DNA from: Benincasa hispida
Taxonomy: Eukaryota; Streptophyta; Magnoliopsida; Cucurbitales; Cucurbitaceae
Assembly (NCBI RefSeq): GCF_009727055.1
Contig: NC_052357.1
Span: forward strand, 6,028,881 to 6,092,880
Direction: 5' to 3'
DNA: 64,000 nt
Shown here: positions 10,576-22,162 of the stretch, piece after piece
How the letters are laid out: each line of letters opens with the position of its first letter
How positions within the stretch are numbered: position 1 is the stretch's first letter
Notes under the pieces: model-generated
What the model saw: the letters and a program-made list of their open reading frames with translations, nothing else
Told to the model about the DNA's origin: nothing
Database searches by the model: none
Translations under genes and position numbers: made by a program

Positions 10576-11282
10576 GGTAAACGATTTACCTTAAGTTACT
10601 AAGGGATCGTTTAGTCAGTTACTAAGCGATGAAGCTTGCTGACCTAAACGATCGTCTACCGCGCTTTAAACGATATGTGAGCGTCTAATCGTCTATACGA
10701 TGCATGCAACCAGGTAAAACGATTTACCTTGCGATGCTAAGCGATCATTTAGTTAGTAACTAAGCGATGAAGCTTGTTGACTTAAACGATCGTCTAGCAT
10801 GCCCACGCGTTAAGCGATCCGCGAGCATCTCATTTTTTAAGATGCGCGCAACCAGGTAAACAATTTACCTTACGATGCTAAGCGATCATTTAGTCAGTAA
10901 CTAAGCGATGAAGCTTGCTGACTTAAACAATCGTCTAGCACGTCCGCGCGTTAAGCGATCTGCAAGCATCTCATTTTTTTTAAGATACGCGCAACCAGGT
11001 AAACGATTTACCTTGCAATGCTAAGCGATCGTTTAGTCAGTAACTAAGCGATGAAGCTTGCTGACTTAAACGATTGTCTAATGCGCTCGCGCGTCAAGCG
11101 ATCCGTGAGCATCTCATTCTTTTTACGATGCGCGCAACCAGGTAAACGATTTACCTTGCATTGCTAAACGATCGTTAGGCCAGTTACTAAGCGATGAAGC
11201 TTGTTGACCTAAACGATCGTCTAGCGCGCAGCATTGCCGCATTAAACGATACTCAGTGATCACGTGCCCAATCGTCTTCCTG
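10576..11282. repeat. Tandem array, about 142 bp x 5
   Basis: Units start at GGTAAACGATTTACCTT or a variant at 10,576, 10,713, 10,855, 10,998 and 11,141, giving periods of 137, 142, 143 and 143. Each unit has GGTAAAyGATTTACC, GCTAAGCGATCrTTTAG, AGTTACTAAGCGATGAAGC and AAACGATCGTCTA. Many copies of the 8-base palindrome ACGATCGT or a near form occur. The last unit is the most divergent. The array lies in Copia-1, most likely in its 5' LTR. Confidence 0.85.
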
Positions 11283-11596
11283 ATACATTCAACCGCGATC
11301 GCATACTCCTTCATCTTCACAATGCAATGGACAACGATCGTGTAGAACCTCTTCTACACGATGCAATCAACCCTTGATCGTCTCCTTCCTCGAAGAGCCG
11401 CAACCTTTGCCCGGAACTTCAACGAATGACGCAAGACTTCAAACACTTTGAATACAGACTCTATTATGATTATATATGCCCAAAAATGTAGGGGTCTTTA
11501 CATACAATCACAAATGTAAAAGGAATTTAAACAGATCGAGGCAAATCATCCCGAAACATCCATTAATCCGGCACATCCATTATCCGGCACATCATA
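11283..11596. other. Non-coding Copia-1 flank up to the Gypsy junction
   Basis: No gene is seen here. A short near-repeat, CCATTAATCCGGCACAT then CCATTATCCGGCACATC, lies at the very edge. Homology to Gypsy integrase begins at ATAAGTGATGAAGG (11,597), with CATC shared by both sides of the junction. Confidence 0.5.
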
Positions 11597-12240
11597 AGTG
11601 ATGAAGGGTCCCACTTTGTCAACCATAATATCAAGGAACTGTTGTGCAAATACAACATTCTCTACAAAGTGGCCACCGCATACCATCCACAGACGAATGG
11701 TCAGGACGAGGTGTTCAATCGGGAGATTAAGTTGATACTTGAGAAGGTAGTAAGGCCTTTGCGAAGAGATTGGGCAACAAAGCTTGATGATGTGTTGTGG
11801 GCATACCAGACTGCATTTAAAACACCAATAGGTATATCCCCATATGCGTTGGTATTTGGTAAGACATGTCATTTCCCTCTGAAGCTGGAATATAAGGCAC
11901 TGTGGGTGGTAAATAAGTTGAAATTTGATTTGAAGAAAGCAGGAGAAGTGCGAAAAATGCAACTGGGCGAGCTAGAAGAATGGCAGATTAATGCATATGA
12001 AAACACAAAAATTTACAAGCAATGCACCAAGCGCTAGCATGACAAATACATATGCAACAAGAACCTCTAGGTCGGTCAGAGGGTCTTACTATTCAACTCA
12101 CGTCTACGACTCTTCCGGGGAAAACTAAAGTCACGTTGGTCTAGACCATTCATAGTTAGACAAGTATTTCTGCATGGCGTGGTTGAATTATCAAATGATG
12201 ACGGAACCAACATATTCAAAGTTAATTGGTAGCAAGTAAA
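11597..12240 (+). pseudogene. Athila-like integrase C-terminal part, truncated tandem copy
   Basis: This matches 20,038-20,690 almost base for base. It starts inside the integrase core at the second catalytic Asp block ([10 protein letters not shown], here out of frame). It continues as an open frame at 11,642-12,037 with [13 protein letters not shown], the usual [15 protein letters not shown] block and the C-terminal domain. The sequence upstream of 11,597 is missing. A stop replaces the Trp of the KRWHDK motif. Confidence 0.85.
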
Positions 12241-12452
12241 GGCATATCATGGAGAAGGTTGGCATCGCCAAGTCGACTCTGTGGAACTAAAAGAACTTTG
12301 AATAAAGAAGGAAGTAGGTGGTCCTTGCACTATCAAACGTTCGTAATCCATCAGGGACGCAAATTTTGGGAAGCATGGAATCTTCAACTTTTCTCTACTA
12401 CTCTGAATTTTCATTACACTATCTCTTTTCAGCTTTATCTGTTCTTATTCCA

Positions 12453-12490
<38 letters not shown>

Positions 12491-13712
12491 TATAAACTTT
12501 AAAGAAAAAGGAAAAAAATATAACGGGGAGATTGCGATAACGAATTTTGTTTTGTTTTAAAATAATTATACATCTCTCTATTTTCTTGCAACGATCGAGG
12601 CGCTGGAATGCGGAGATGTTACGCGAAGAAACCACTTATCTTACTCCGTCACCGCAATCCAATAGAAGATAGATCGCCGCAAAGATGGATGCATCAATAC
12701 ACAATGCGGGCGATAACGCAAATTTGGGGGTGTATTCTTCCTTATCTTTATTTCAAATTTTATGTTATCGCATCGCATGTTAGTTTTAAAAGTTTTTATC
12801 ACTGCATCCTCTTTGATTACCGCAATCATTTGACATAGATAAATTTAGTAAGACGCCGCATGCTGTTTCTTTGCCAAGTATGGTTTCAATGATGAAAAAC
12901 ATGCTTCTATACTAGAGTCAACTTAATCTTAAGATAGTCACCTCGTAAAATAATTCTAGAAGTTAAGGTTTGCTAGCTTTCTTTCAAACTCTCTTTACGA
13001 AGCTTTCTAAGAACATCGCATGCCTTATCTCAATCTTTTGGCAATGAGGACATTACCGCATCTTAAATTTGGGGGTGAGGTATTTATTTTCGACCTTGCT
13101 ATTTTGAAAAAAAATTGAGAATAACAGTTCCACTGTCAACGCAATGGGAAACCCATGTTGATAAGAGTTAAGTTGTGAAAGGCACTTACTCATAGTTGGA
13201 TGTCTGCATAACACACGTGGGGGCAAGCCAAAACGAAAGTAAGTCACCAGGATCAACGAGTAAATAAATGATTGCAACTCCGCTGCCAAGTAGGTATGAG
13301 TTTAGTCTGAGAAAAAGCGCATTGCTTATAGTTGGATGTCCGCATGACACTCGTGGGGGCAAGCTTAAACGAAGGCAAGGCACTTGGATCAGCGCAAGGT
13401 CAGAAAAAAAATAATAATGTCAAGAAATATGCAAGGATAAAATCATTCGACACCCCGGTGGAAAATTTTCTTTTTGAAATAAATCATGCGATGTTCCGAA
13501 AATTAGTAAAGTTCTTTTGAAAGTTAAGCTTGCAGTCCCTAGGTCTTAGAAATATCTTAAGAAGAGACTTGAATAAGACTTAAGGAAATTTTGGAATATA
13601 GGATTTGAACAAAGTATCCTTGAGAAATCTAGAAAAAGAACATTGTGGTCGATTTATTAAAAGAAATCTTTAGCTTATGCTTGAGGACAAGCATTGTTTA
13701 AATTTGGGGGTG
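12241..13712 (+). mobile_element. Athila-like 3' untranslated region (truncated tandem copy)
   Basis: About 1.5 kb without a convincing gene, matching 20,691-22,162. It carries three copies of AAATTTGGGGGTG, at about 12,720, 13,065 and 13,700. The last adjoins the LTR and acts as polypurine tract. An imperfect direct repeat of about 75 bases (start TAGTTGGATGTCYGCATRACAC) lies at 13,194 and 13,329. Confidence 0.75.
12453..12490. repeat. Microsatellite (AT)n(GTAT)n
   Basis: About 13 AT units are followed by GTATGTATGTAT. The equivalent place in the second tandem copy (20,898-20,910) has only a short A run, so the repeat arose or was lost after the duplication. Confidence 0.9.
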
Positions 13713-15204
13713 TGATAACAGGCAGAAATGCACGTTATCATAGTGATAATTTCGTAAACAATGCTGGCTTACATTGGTAAAACATGATAAATTGAGTCCA
13801 AAAAGCATCAGATTCATAATATTGTGGTCACATGCATTCATCGCATTAGAACGGTTGATTTTTGTATTTTTGTGCAGAATATGCGATGACGCAAGGCGGA
13901 AATTGCGATCATAGAAAATCATTGGTTGAGCGCAGCATCGCCATAAGGCTTTGCGGTGATCGTGTTCGTAAACATCTACTCGAGAAGGATTGTCGAGACT
14001 TGGTCGGCGCAACATGATGAACGCATCTAGGTGAAAGGCTAATTAATCGCGATGGGACAGAAAGCTGATAACAGTCGAATCCGAATTAAGTTGACAGCCG
14101 CTAACGATAACAAGTACATTTAGCTTTTCGGTGACAAATATTCGGCGCATCAGTCAAGGAATTAAAGCCATCCCATCTGTGCAATCATGATAGAGAAGTC
14201 GTCGTTCACCCTGGATGTTCTATAAATACCAAGGGCATCCTTCAGAAAAGGGGTTAACTAATCTCACCAATTCAGCACATCTTTGTCCATAGTTTTTCCT
14301 TTTTATTTTAAGGTGGAGCAAAAGAAGAGTAAAGACGCCGAAGATCGCTCAAGGAAACTCGAGAGAGAACCTTGATACGTAAGAGTGGAGAGCAGGCCGA
14401 TTCTCGCGAGAGCGAGATTATCTTTTGAACACGAGTAGAAAGATAGTGTAAAAGCCTAGGAAGCAAGAGATTGCTACCAGGCTCTTTATTCTATCCTTGC
14501 ATTGTTATTTTGTACTTCATCTTTATATTTATACAATGGAAGTTCTTATTGACTCGAGAGAGCTATGTTAGAATCTAGACACGAGAGAGTGAGATTAGAA
14601 CTGCATAAACAAGAGATAAGGACTTAGAGATAAGCTCTGTTTGTCAACACTACATCGCATGCACCCTAGAGATAGGTATTATATTATGTGGTCGCATATT
14701 TGTGTGGATGTCATTTTGTCATCGCATAAATAGGAATAGAGGCTTATGTATAGGCCCTGTAGACTTATCGCATATATCGCATGCGTTCTTTCATTAGAAG
14801 CCGTAGCATTCGTATCGAGATATGGTTTACTATTGTATTCATGTTGCATGATCGCAAAGCATGAACGCATCCTAGGAAGTGTTAGCCAAAACCCTTCTCA
14901 ACCCGTTCATCACATATTCATCATATCTTCTGTTTATCAACTCTTTTCAAACTCCGCCGCATTTGTTTATATTTTCATTAACGCAATCAACAACAAACCA
15001 AAAACTATTTATTTATTTGGTTACCGCAAAGTTTTCCGAAAAATTACCAACGCGACCTGTTTTCACAAGTCCCTGAGTTCGACCCTGGATTTACCAGGAA
15101 ACTCAATGGAGTTTACACTTGGATTCCGCTGAGCAAACTTGAGTGCTCAACACAATCTTATCATTGCATACCATCCATAATCCACATCATAAAATCAAGC
15201 ATCA
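13713..15204 (+). mobile_element. Gypsy G1 LTR shared between two tandem internal regions
   Basis: This LTR starts TGATAACAGGCAG directly after a polypurine tract on its left. It ends ...AAGCATCA directly before a primer-binding site on its right, so it acts as 3' LTR of the left copy and 5' LTR of the right one. Its length is 1,492 bases. Compared with the LTR at 22,163 it lacks about 170 bases (the equivalent of 23,001-23,171). It has no target duplication of its own. Confidence 0.9.
14221..14228 (+). promoter_or_regulatory. TATA box of G1 LTR
   Basis: TATAAATA lies about 508 bases into the LTR, at the same place as in the other G1 LTRs. Confidence 0.55.
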
Positions 15205-15210
15205 AATTTT

Positions 15211-15228
15211 TGGCGTCGTTGCCGGGGA
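15211..15228 (+). promoter_or_regulatory. Primer-binding site, tRNA-Asp type
   Basis: TGGCGTCGTTGCCGGGGA lies six bases after the LTR end. It differs at one base from the sequence complementary to the 3' end of plant tRNA-Asp (TGGCGCCGTTGCCGGGGA). That primer is known from Athila and Calypso Gypsy elements. Confidence 0.85.
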
Positions 15229-15374
15229 CTTCGGCAAAATAGTGTGCTAACGGTGATTTTTCTGATTTCTTTACAGACTCTCAATTTCTGGCGAATTAAG
15301 ACCCAGAGATTGAGAGAACGTTTAGACGGAGACTGAGAGACCGGCAACAGCAACCATGATCAGATAAAGAAGAG

Positions 15375-16700
15375 ATGGCGGAGCAGCCTGAAAACGGAGC
15401 ACTAAATGATAACAATGTCATGACAAATCCAATCCTGCTGGCAAACGATCGTAATAGACCCATTAGGGACTATGCATCGCCAAACCTCTATGATTTCTCT
15501 CCAGGAATCATGAAGCCTGCCCTCGACAGAAGCCGATTCGAAATGAAACCAGTGATGTTGCAGATGATCCAGGCTGCAGGACAATTTGGAGGAAGGCGTG
15601 GCAAGGACCCGCACGCCCACCTCCGAAGCTTTATTGAAATCTGCAATACTTTTGTGTTCCCGAACATCTCCGCGGAAGAAGTTCGACTAACTTTGTTCCC
15701 ATTTTCTCTCTGTGATCAGGCTAGGAAATGGGCATATTCTCTTGAACCGGGACAGATCACTTCATGGGAACAGGTCGTGGAGAAGTTTATGAAGAAATAC
15801 TTTCCACCTACTGAGAATGCCAGACGAAGGAAACTAATTACAAATTTTGAACAAGACATGGATGAATCGCTCAGCGATGCCTGGGCGAGGTTTAAAAGGT
15901 TGGTTAGGGATTGTTCACACAATGGTTTGCCAGACTGCCTTCAGATGAAATTTTTTTTATCATGGTTTAACTCCCGCTTCGCAGACCTCTGCCAATGCGG
16001 CAGCCGCTGATGATCTGCTTGATAAAACATATGACGAGGCGAAGAATATCTTAGATCGCATCTCTAAGAACCATGAGGATTGGAGAGAGAGCGACCAGAG
16101 ATTGAAAATCAAAGACAATGATGCAAGTAATGGTGCTATTGCTTCACTACAAAATCAGATGACCGCAATGATGAACTTAATACAGGGAATTGCAAACAGC
16201 AGCCCAACACCGCAAAATGGACAAATCAACGTAGTCAGTCAAAACACCGCAAGGTGTGCGACTTGCGGTGATGGGTATGCGATGGAAGATTGCCCACAAA
16301 ATCCACAATCCGTTTACTTTGTAAAAAAAATAATCCCTTTTCGAATACCTATAACCCCGGGTGGAGAAACCACCCCAATTTTGCTTGGAAGAATCAGCAA
16401 TAGAATTTCCAATCCGTGGCGCAGAAAGAAGGGCCATCAAGATTCTTCCCACGCAACAACAGTCAAACGAGCAATCAAGCAAGTAGTTCACACTCACCAC
16501 AATCCTCTTCCTTGGAAAGCCTATTGAAGCAATAAATAGAGAAAAACGAAATTGTGCTTCAAAGTCAGGCTATGTCCATCCGCAATCTAGAATTACAGAT
16601 GGGCCAAATTGCGAGTGAGCTGAAGAGTAGACCGCAAAGGGCTTTGCCGAGTTCAACAGAACTCCCACTCAACCTGGAGGGATCAGGTAAAGAGCAATGT
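15375..16700 (+). pseudogene. Athila-like gag
   Basis: The frame opens with ATG at 15,375 (MAEQPENGALNDNN). It contains the retrotransposon Gag domain: the HLRSFIEICNTF block, then LFPFSLCDQARKWAYSLEPG, then WARFKRLVRDCSHNGLP. It is open to 16,010 and then continues in another frame (ADDLLDKTYDEAKNILDRIS). A knuckle-like CATCGDGY...DCP at about 16,255 has Tyr where His is expected. More stops follow. Gag is normally about 500 or more residues in these elements, and this copy is split into at least three frames. It lies 146 bases after the primer-binding site. Confidence 0.8.
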
Positions 16701-17560
16701 CAGTTTGTGACATTGTGAAGTGGGAAGATTGTGGAGGGAGAAAAGAAGGAGCTTAGTCGGACAGCTCCCATTGTGGCAGAATCTGAAGTTACGGTGATGC
16801 AAGAAGAAGCAAGAGAAAAAGAAGTAGTAGAATCAAAGGTTGCGTCGACCTCAAAGCCAACTGAGACGGGGACCTGTGAAGTGCCAGTTACCCCCCTTCC
16901 CGCAGAGACTTAAGGAAGAAAACAGAATAAAGAGGTACAGTACCAACGCTTTTTGGTCTATATTAAAACAATTACATATTAATATTCATTCAGTTAAGCG
17001 ATTGAGGGAATGCCTACCTACGCAAAGTTTCTGAAGGATATGGTAAACAAAGAAGAAGGGGAGCTGGTAGGTTTGCACGAGTGGCGTTAACTACAAAGTT
17101 TCAAAACAATCAATAATTCCACAACAAAGATGAGCGATACTTGAGGAGCTTTTACGTATACCTTGCTCCATAGGAGGACTGTAATTGGGCAAGCCCTTGT
17201 GTGACCTAGAGCCAAGCACAAATTTTGATGCCTCTGTCGATCTTTAGGTAGCTGAATGTGGGGCAACTTGTGCCCACAAACGGTGAACTCTCCAACTGGC
17301 TGAATGATCTCTGGTGCATCCAGAGGGGCGAAGGTGAAGGAACGTGTTGATAACCATTGATAAATTTATCCTACAGCCGACTTCAATCATTTTGGCATGA
17401 GGCCGACAAAGATGTGCCATCAATTCTGGAGGCGACATTTTATCAACAGGTCCGTGCTCAGATTGATGTGCATAAAGGGGAAATCACTTTGCACGCCATC
17501 AATGGGACAGAAGCTCAAGTTCAACATAATTCGTGCCATGAAGGTTCCAGATTGAAGAAG
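16701..17560 (+). pseudogene. Athila-like Gag end and protease region
   Basis: In scattered frames one can read a Glu/Pro/Thr-rich linker, then HINIHSVKAIEGMPTYAKFLKDM and a degraded aspartic protease. The protease shows a form of GQALCDLGAS near 17,185, where the catalytic D-x-G-A is changed to a Glu-Pro-Ser string, followed by the end of the fold near 17,350-17,450. Many stops are present. It lies between gag and reverse transcriptase, as expected. Confidence 0.6.
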
Positions 17561-17900
17561 AGACTTTAGCATGACTCAGATGATGACCAAAATTCGATAT
17601 GAAGAAGAAAAGTTTGATGAAGGAAATGAAGAAGAGGGATGCCAGCCGCATCCGTTTGCTGCCTGGTATGTGATGCATTGAAAAAAAACAAGCAAGGAAG
17701 AGACATGATCGCAAATCAAAGAAAGAGTCAATAGTAAAAAGAAAGAAAGAAAAATAACGCAATCCATCCTTTAGTAAGAACCACCAAGACACTGAATTAA
17801 AGACCCTGCCGAATGCATTTTAAAAGTACGCGTTTTTTGGGCAGAATGAGAGTTGCCTGTTATTATTTTCTCTGAGCTGAACGAAGACAGCAGGAAAATG
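17561..17900 (+). pseudogene. Degraded linker between protease and RT
   Basis: No clear domain is seen. A Lys/Arg/Asp-rich low-complexity stretch occupies the place of the protease-RT connection. It is very decayed. Confidence 0.4.
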
Positions 17901-18830
17901 TGTTTTATGAGCATTCTAAGGAAGCATGTGCGGGAGCAATTGGCCTGGACACTCACCGACATTTAGAGGAATCAGCCCAGCGTACTATAATGCACTGCAT
18001 TCGCTCTTGAAGAGGACAGCTAGGAAGGCGTACGATTCGATACGATCAATGCATGACTTCAACCCCTGCGATGAAAGAAGGTATTAAAAAGGAGATCATT
18101 AATGGTTAGATTGCGGGCATCAATCTATCCTATAGAGATAGCATGTGGGTCAACCCATGTAAGTTGTGTGCGCGAAAAGGGTGCCATGACAGTAGTCTCG
18201 AATGAAAAACAATGGAACTAATACTTGCAAAGACCGTCACTGGGTGGCTTTATTCTTCATGGATTACCCAAGCTGAACACGGCCACAAAGAATATATTTT
18301 CCTTTGGCCAAATTCATTGATCAAATGCTAGATCCGTCTAGCTAGAAATGACTTTTATTGGCTTTCTGGATGGTTATCGCCTGGGTACAACCAGATTATG
18401 ATAGCTCCAGAAGAACCAAGAAAAGACCACATTCACCTGCCCATATGGTAACTTTGCTTTTTCGTCGCATGTCGTTCGGGCCTCTGCAAATGCGCCACGG
18501 GAAGCCAACATTCCAAAGGTGCATGATGGCCATCTTTTTTCAGACCATCTTGAGGATCTGGTTGAAATCTTTAATGGAAACTTCTCTTATTTATGGGACA
18601 CACTTATGAAGTCTGTCTAGCAACTTAAAGAAGTTAACTGAGAGATGCGAAGAGAACGAATCTTGGTGCTTAATAATTGGGAAATATGCCATTTCCATGG
18701 TAAATGAAGGGCATAGTGTTAGGGCATAAGGTTCCCATGATGGGTTGGCAGGGTGGACAAAAGCAAAAAATCCGGAAGCAATTGAAAAACTCACCTCAAA
18801 CAAAGCGTGAAAGGTTGTAACGAAGCTTCT
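17901..18830 (+). pseudogene. Athila-like reverse transcriptase
   Basis: RT blocks appear in order across several frames. LDGYxGYNQI is recognisable near 18,360, then PYGTFAFRRMSFGLCNAP near 18,440, and FQRCMMAIF near 18,510. At the active site near 18,570 the FMDDF motif is destroyed: the DNA reads TTTAATGGAAACTTC, a shift plus loss of the Asp pair. The thumb (NWEKCHFMVNEG) follows near 18,680. RT would copy the element RNA into DNA. This copy is dead. Confidence 0.75.
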
Positions 18831-19390
18831 TTAGGGGGCATTACTGGATTCTAAGACGCTTTGTCAAAGTTTTTTTCAAAAATTAGCACACCCACTGAGT
18901 GCGTTGTTAGAGCTGAACGAAAATTCGAATTTGACAACAAACTGCCTCAACGCAATTCAGAGTTTGAAGAATGCGCTGCATTACCGGCACATTGATTGCA
19001 CCGGACTGGACACTGCCTTTTTTTGAAATACTGTGCAATGGCAAGCAGGTATGCAATGGGAGCAGCTTTGGCACAAGAGAAAAACAATCTTGCATCCCAT
19101 CGCATATGCGAGTAAAACATTAAATCCTGCTCAAACAAATTATACCACCACAGAGAAAGAGCTTCTCGTAGTAATTTTTGTGTTGGAAAAATTTCGAGCA
19201 TATCTGCTGGGGACAAAGGTACTCATCCATACTGATCATTCAACAATAAAGTACTTAATGACAAAGAAGGATGCAAAGCTAAGGTTGATCAAATGGGTTC
19301 TCCTCCTTTAAGAATTTGATATAGAAATAATTTACCGGAAGGGGACAAAGAACCAAGTTGCAGATCATTTGTCCAGATTAGAAAATCCTG
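18831..19390 (+). pseudogene. Athila-like RNase H
   Basis: Connection and RNase H blocks follow the RT. One reads LSALLELN and NAIQSLKNAL, then a frame at 19,033-19,311 with HPIAYASKTLNPAQTNYTTT, EKELLVVIF and the HTDHSTIKYL block, ending KLRLIKWVLLL. The motif VADHLSRLENP at about 19,360 marks the end of RNase H. Stops split it. Confidence 0.8.
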
Positions 19391-20690
19391 AGGTTGACCG
19401 CAATGAGTCTGAGGTGAGTGCAGTATTCCCAGATGAGCAGTTGTTCCATATTGAAGAATTGCCCTGGTATGCAGACATAGTCAATTATCTGGTTTGCGAG
19501 CAATTTCCTGAAGATTATACCTACCACCAACAGAGGAAACTCAAACATGAATGCAGACATTATTATTGGGATGAGCCGAATCTGTATAAAAGAGGGGCAG
19601 GCCAGATTTTGCGATTATGCGTATCAAATGATGCTCAACAACGCATATTATCGCAATGTCACAACTCACCATATGGTGGGCACTTTGGAGGATAGCGCAC
19701 CGCAGCTAAAGTTCTACAGAGTGGATTCTTTTGGCCTACGTTATTTAAGGATGCAGCTGACTACGTAATGAAGTGTGATTGGTGCCAACGCACAAGTAAC
19801 ATTTCATGGAAACATGCCATGCCGATGAACACCATCTTGGAGCTTGAATTGTTTGACATATGAGGGATTGATTTCATGGGACCATTCCCTCCCTCGAATG
19901 GTAAACATTACAATTTATTAGCCGTCGATTATGTCTCCAAGTGAGTAGAGGCAGTGGCATGCGCCGCAAGTAATGCAACGGTAGTCTCCCAGTTCCTGAA
20001 GAAACATATTTTTACTTGATTTGGCACTCCTCGTGCCATCATAAGTGATGAAGGGTCCCACTTTGTCAACCATAATATCAAGGAACTGTTGCGCAAATAC
20101 AACATTCTCCACAAAGTGGCCACCGCATACCATCTGCAGACGAATGGTCAGGTCGAGGTGTCCAATTGGGAGATTAAGCTGATACTCGAGAAGGTAGTAA
20201 GGCCTTCGCGAAGAGATTGGGCAACAAAGCTTGATGATGCATTGTGGACATATCGGACTGCATTTAAAAAACCAATAGGAATGTCCCCATATGCGTTGGT
20301 ATTTGTTAAGGCATGTCATTTGCCTCTGGAGCTGGAATATAAGGCACTGTGGGCGGTAAAGAAGCTGAACTTTGATTTGAAGAAAGCAGGAGAAGTGCAA
20401 AAAATGCAACTGGGTGAGCTAGAAGAATGGAAGATTAACGCATATGAAAACGCAAAAATTTACAAGGAACGCACCAAGCGTTGGCATGACAAACAAATAT
20501 GCGGCAAGATCCTCCAGGTCGGTCAGATGGTCTTACTATTCAACTCACGTCTGCCGTTCTTCCCGGGAAAAATAAAGTCACGTTGGTCCGAACCATTCAC
20601 AGTTAGACAAGTATTTCTGCATAGCGCGGTTGAATTATCAAATGATGATGGAACCAACATATTCAAAGTTAATAGGCAGTGAGTAAAGGC
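19391..20690 (+). pseudogene. Athila-like integrase
   Basis: The 19,369-19,695 frame leads into the zinc-binding region, with QCHNSPYGGHFGG and then CDWCQRTS near 19,775. The core follows: DFMGPFPPSNGKHY with the first Asp near 19,872, SDEGSHFVN with the second near 20,045, and the catalytic Glu in the block after [10 protein letters not shown] near 20,155. The frame at 20,089-20,682 runs on through [18 protein letters not shown] to KVNRQ, with the C-terminal domain. Stops at about 19,695, 19,860 and 19,945 break it. Confidence 0.85.
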
Positions 20691-22149
20691 ATATCATGGT
20701 GAAAGCTGGCATCGTTAAGTCGACTCCATGGAACTAAAAGAAATTTGAATAAAGAAGGAAGTAGGTGGTCCCTGCACTATCAGACGTTCGCAATCCATCA
20801 GGGACGCAAGTTTTGGGAAGCATGGAATCTTCAACTTTTCTCTACTATTCTGAATTTTCATTACACTATCTCTTTTCAACTTTATCTGTTCTTATTCCAA
20901 AAAAAAATTATAAACTTTAAAAAAACAGGAAAAAAAATATAACGGGGGAGATTGCGATAACGAATTTTGTTTTGTTTAAAATAATTTGACCTTCTCTTTG
21001 TTTTTCTTGCAATGATCGAGGCGCTGGAATGCGGAGATGTTACGTGAAGAAGCCACTTATCTTACTCCATCACCGCAATCCAAAGAAGATAGATCGCCGC
21101 AAAGATGGATGCGTCAATACACAAATGCGGGCAACAGCGCAAATTTGGGGGTGTATTCTTCCTTATCTTTATTTCAAATTTTGCGCTATCGCATCCCATG
21201 CTAGTTTTAAAAGTTTTTATCACCACATCCTCTTTGATTACCGCAATCATTTGACATAGATAAATTTAGTAAGATATTTCATGCTATTTCTTTGCCAAGT
21301 ATGATTTCAATGATGAAAAACATGCTTCTATTTCTTTCGTATATACTAGAGTTAACTTAATCCTAAGATAGTCACCTCATAAAATAATTCTAGAAGTTAG
21401 GGGTTTGCTAGCTTTCTTTCAAACTCTCTTTACGAAACTCTCTTTACGAAACTTTCTAAGAACATCTCATGTCTTATCTCAATCTTTTGGCAATGAGGGC
21501 ATTGCCGCATCTTAAATTTGGGGGTGAGGTATTTATTTTCGACCTTTCTATTTTGAAAAAAAAATTGAGAATAACAACTCCACTGCCAACGCAATGGGAA
21601 ACTCATGTTGATAAGAGTTAAGTTGTGAAAGGCACTTACCCATAGTTGGATGTCTGCATGACACATTTGGAGGCAAGCCAAAATGAAAGTAAGTCACCAG
21701 GATCGACGAGTAAATAAATGACTGCAACTCCGCTGCCAAGTAGGTATGAGTTTAGCCTGAGAAAAAGCGTATTGCTCGTAGTTGGATGTCCGCATGACAC
21801 ACGTGGGGGCAAGCCAAAACGAAGGCAAGGTACTTGGATCAGCGCAAGGTCAAAAAAATAATAATAATGTCAATAAATATGCAAGGATAAAATTATTTGA
21901 CACCCTAGTGTAAAATTTTCTTTTTGAAATAAATCATGTGATGTTCCGGAAATTAGTAAAGTCCTTTTGAAAGTTAAGCTTGCAGTCCCTAGGTCTTAGA
22001 AATATCTTAAGAAGAGACTTGAATAAGACTTAAGTAAATTTTGGTATATAGGATTTGAACAAAGTATCCTTGAGAAATCTAGGAAAAGAACATTGCGGTT
22101 GATTTACTAAAAGAAATCTTTAGCTTATGCTTGAGGACAAGCATTGTTT
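20691..22149 (+). mobile_element. Athila-like 3' untranslated region
   Basis: About 1.46 kb between the end of integrase and the LTR. No open frame worth calling is seen, although some Athila elements carry an env-like ORF in this place. AAATTTGGGGGTG occurs at 21,141, 21,514 and 22,150. The imperfect direct repeat with TAGTTGGATGTCYGCATGACAC is at about 21,642 and 21,780. Confidence 0.7.
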
Positions 22150-22162
22150 AAATTTGGGGGTA
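22150..22162 (+). promoter_or_regulatory. Polypurine tract of Athila-like element
   Basis: AAATTTGGGGGTA ends one base before the TGATAACG start of the LTR. The preceding words GCTTGAGGACAAGCATTG are a known hallmark of plant Gypsy 3' ends. Confidence 0.75.

Noticed and set aside
10576..11282. CRISPR array
   Set aside because: Units are contiguous 142-base tandem repeats without unique spacers, in a plant transposon.
14746..15132. 128-codon plus-strand frame inside the shared LTR
   Set aside because: It is interrupted in the other G1 LTRs and shows no domain, so it is a chance frame.
20691..22149. Env-like ORF as in some Athila elements
   Set aside because: No long frame or membrane-type protein can be read here. 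The stretch is matched by an equally non-coding copy at 12,241.
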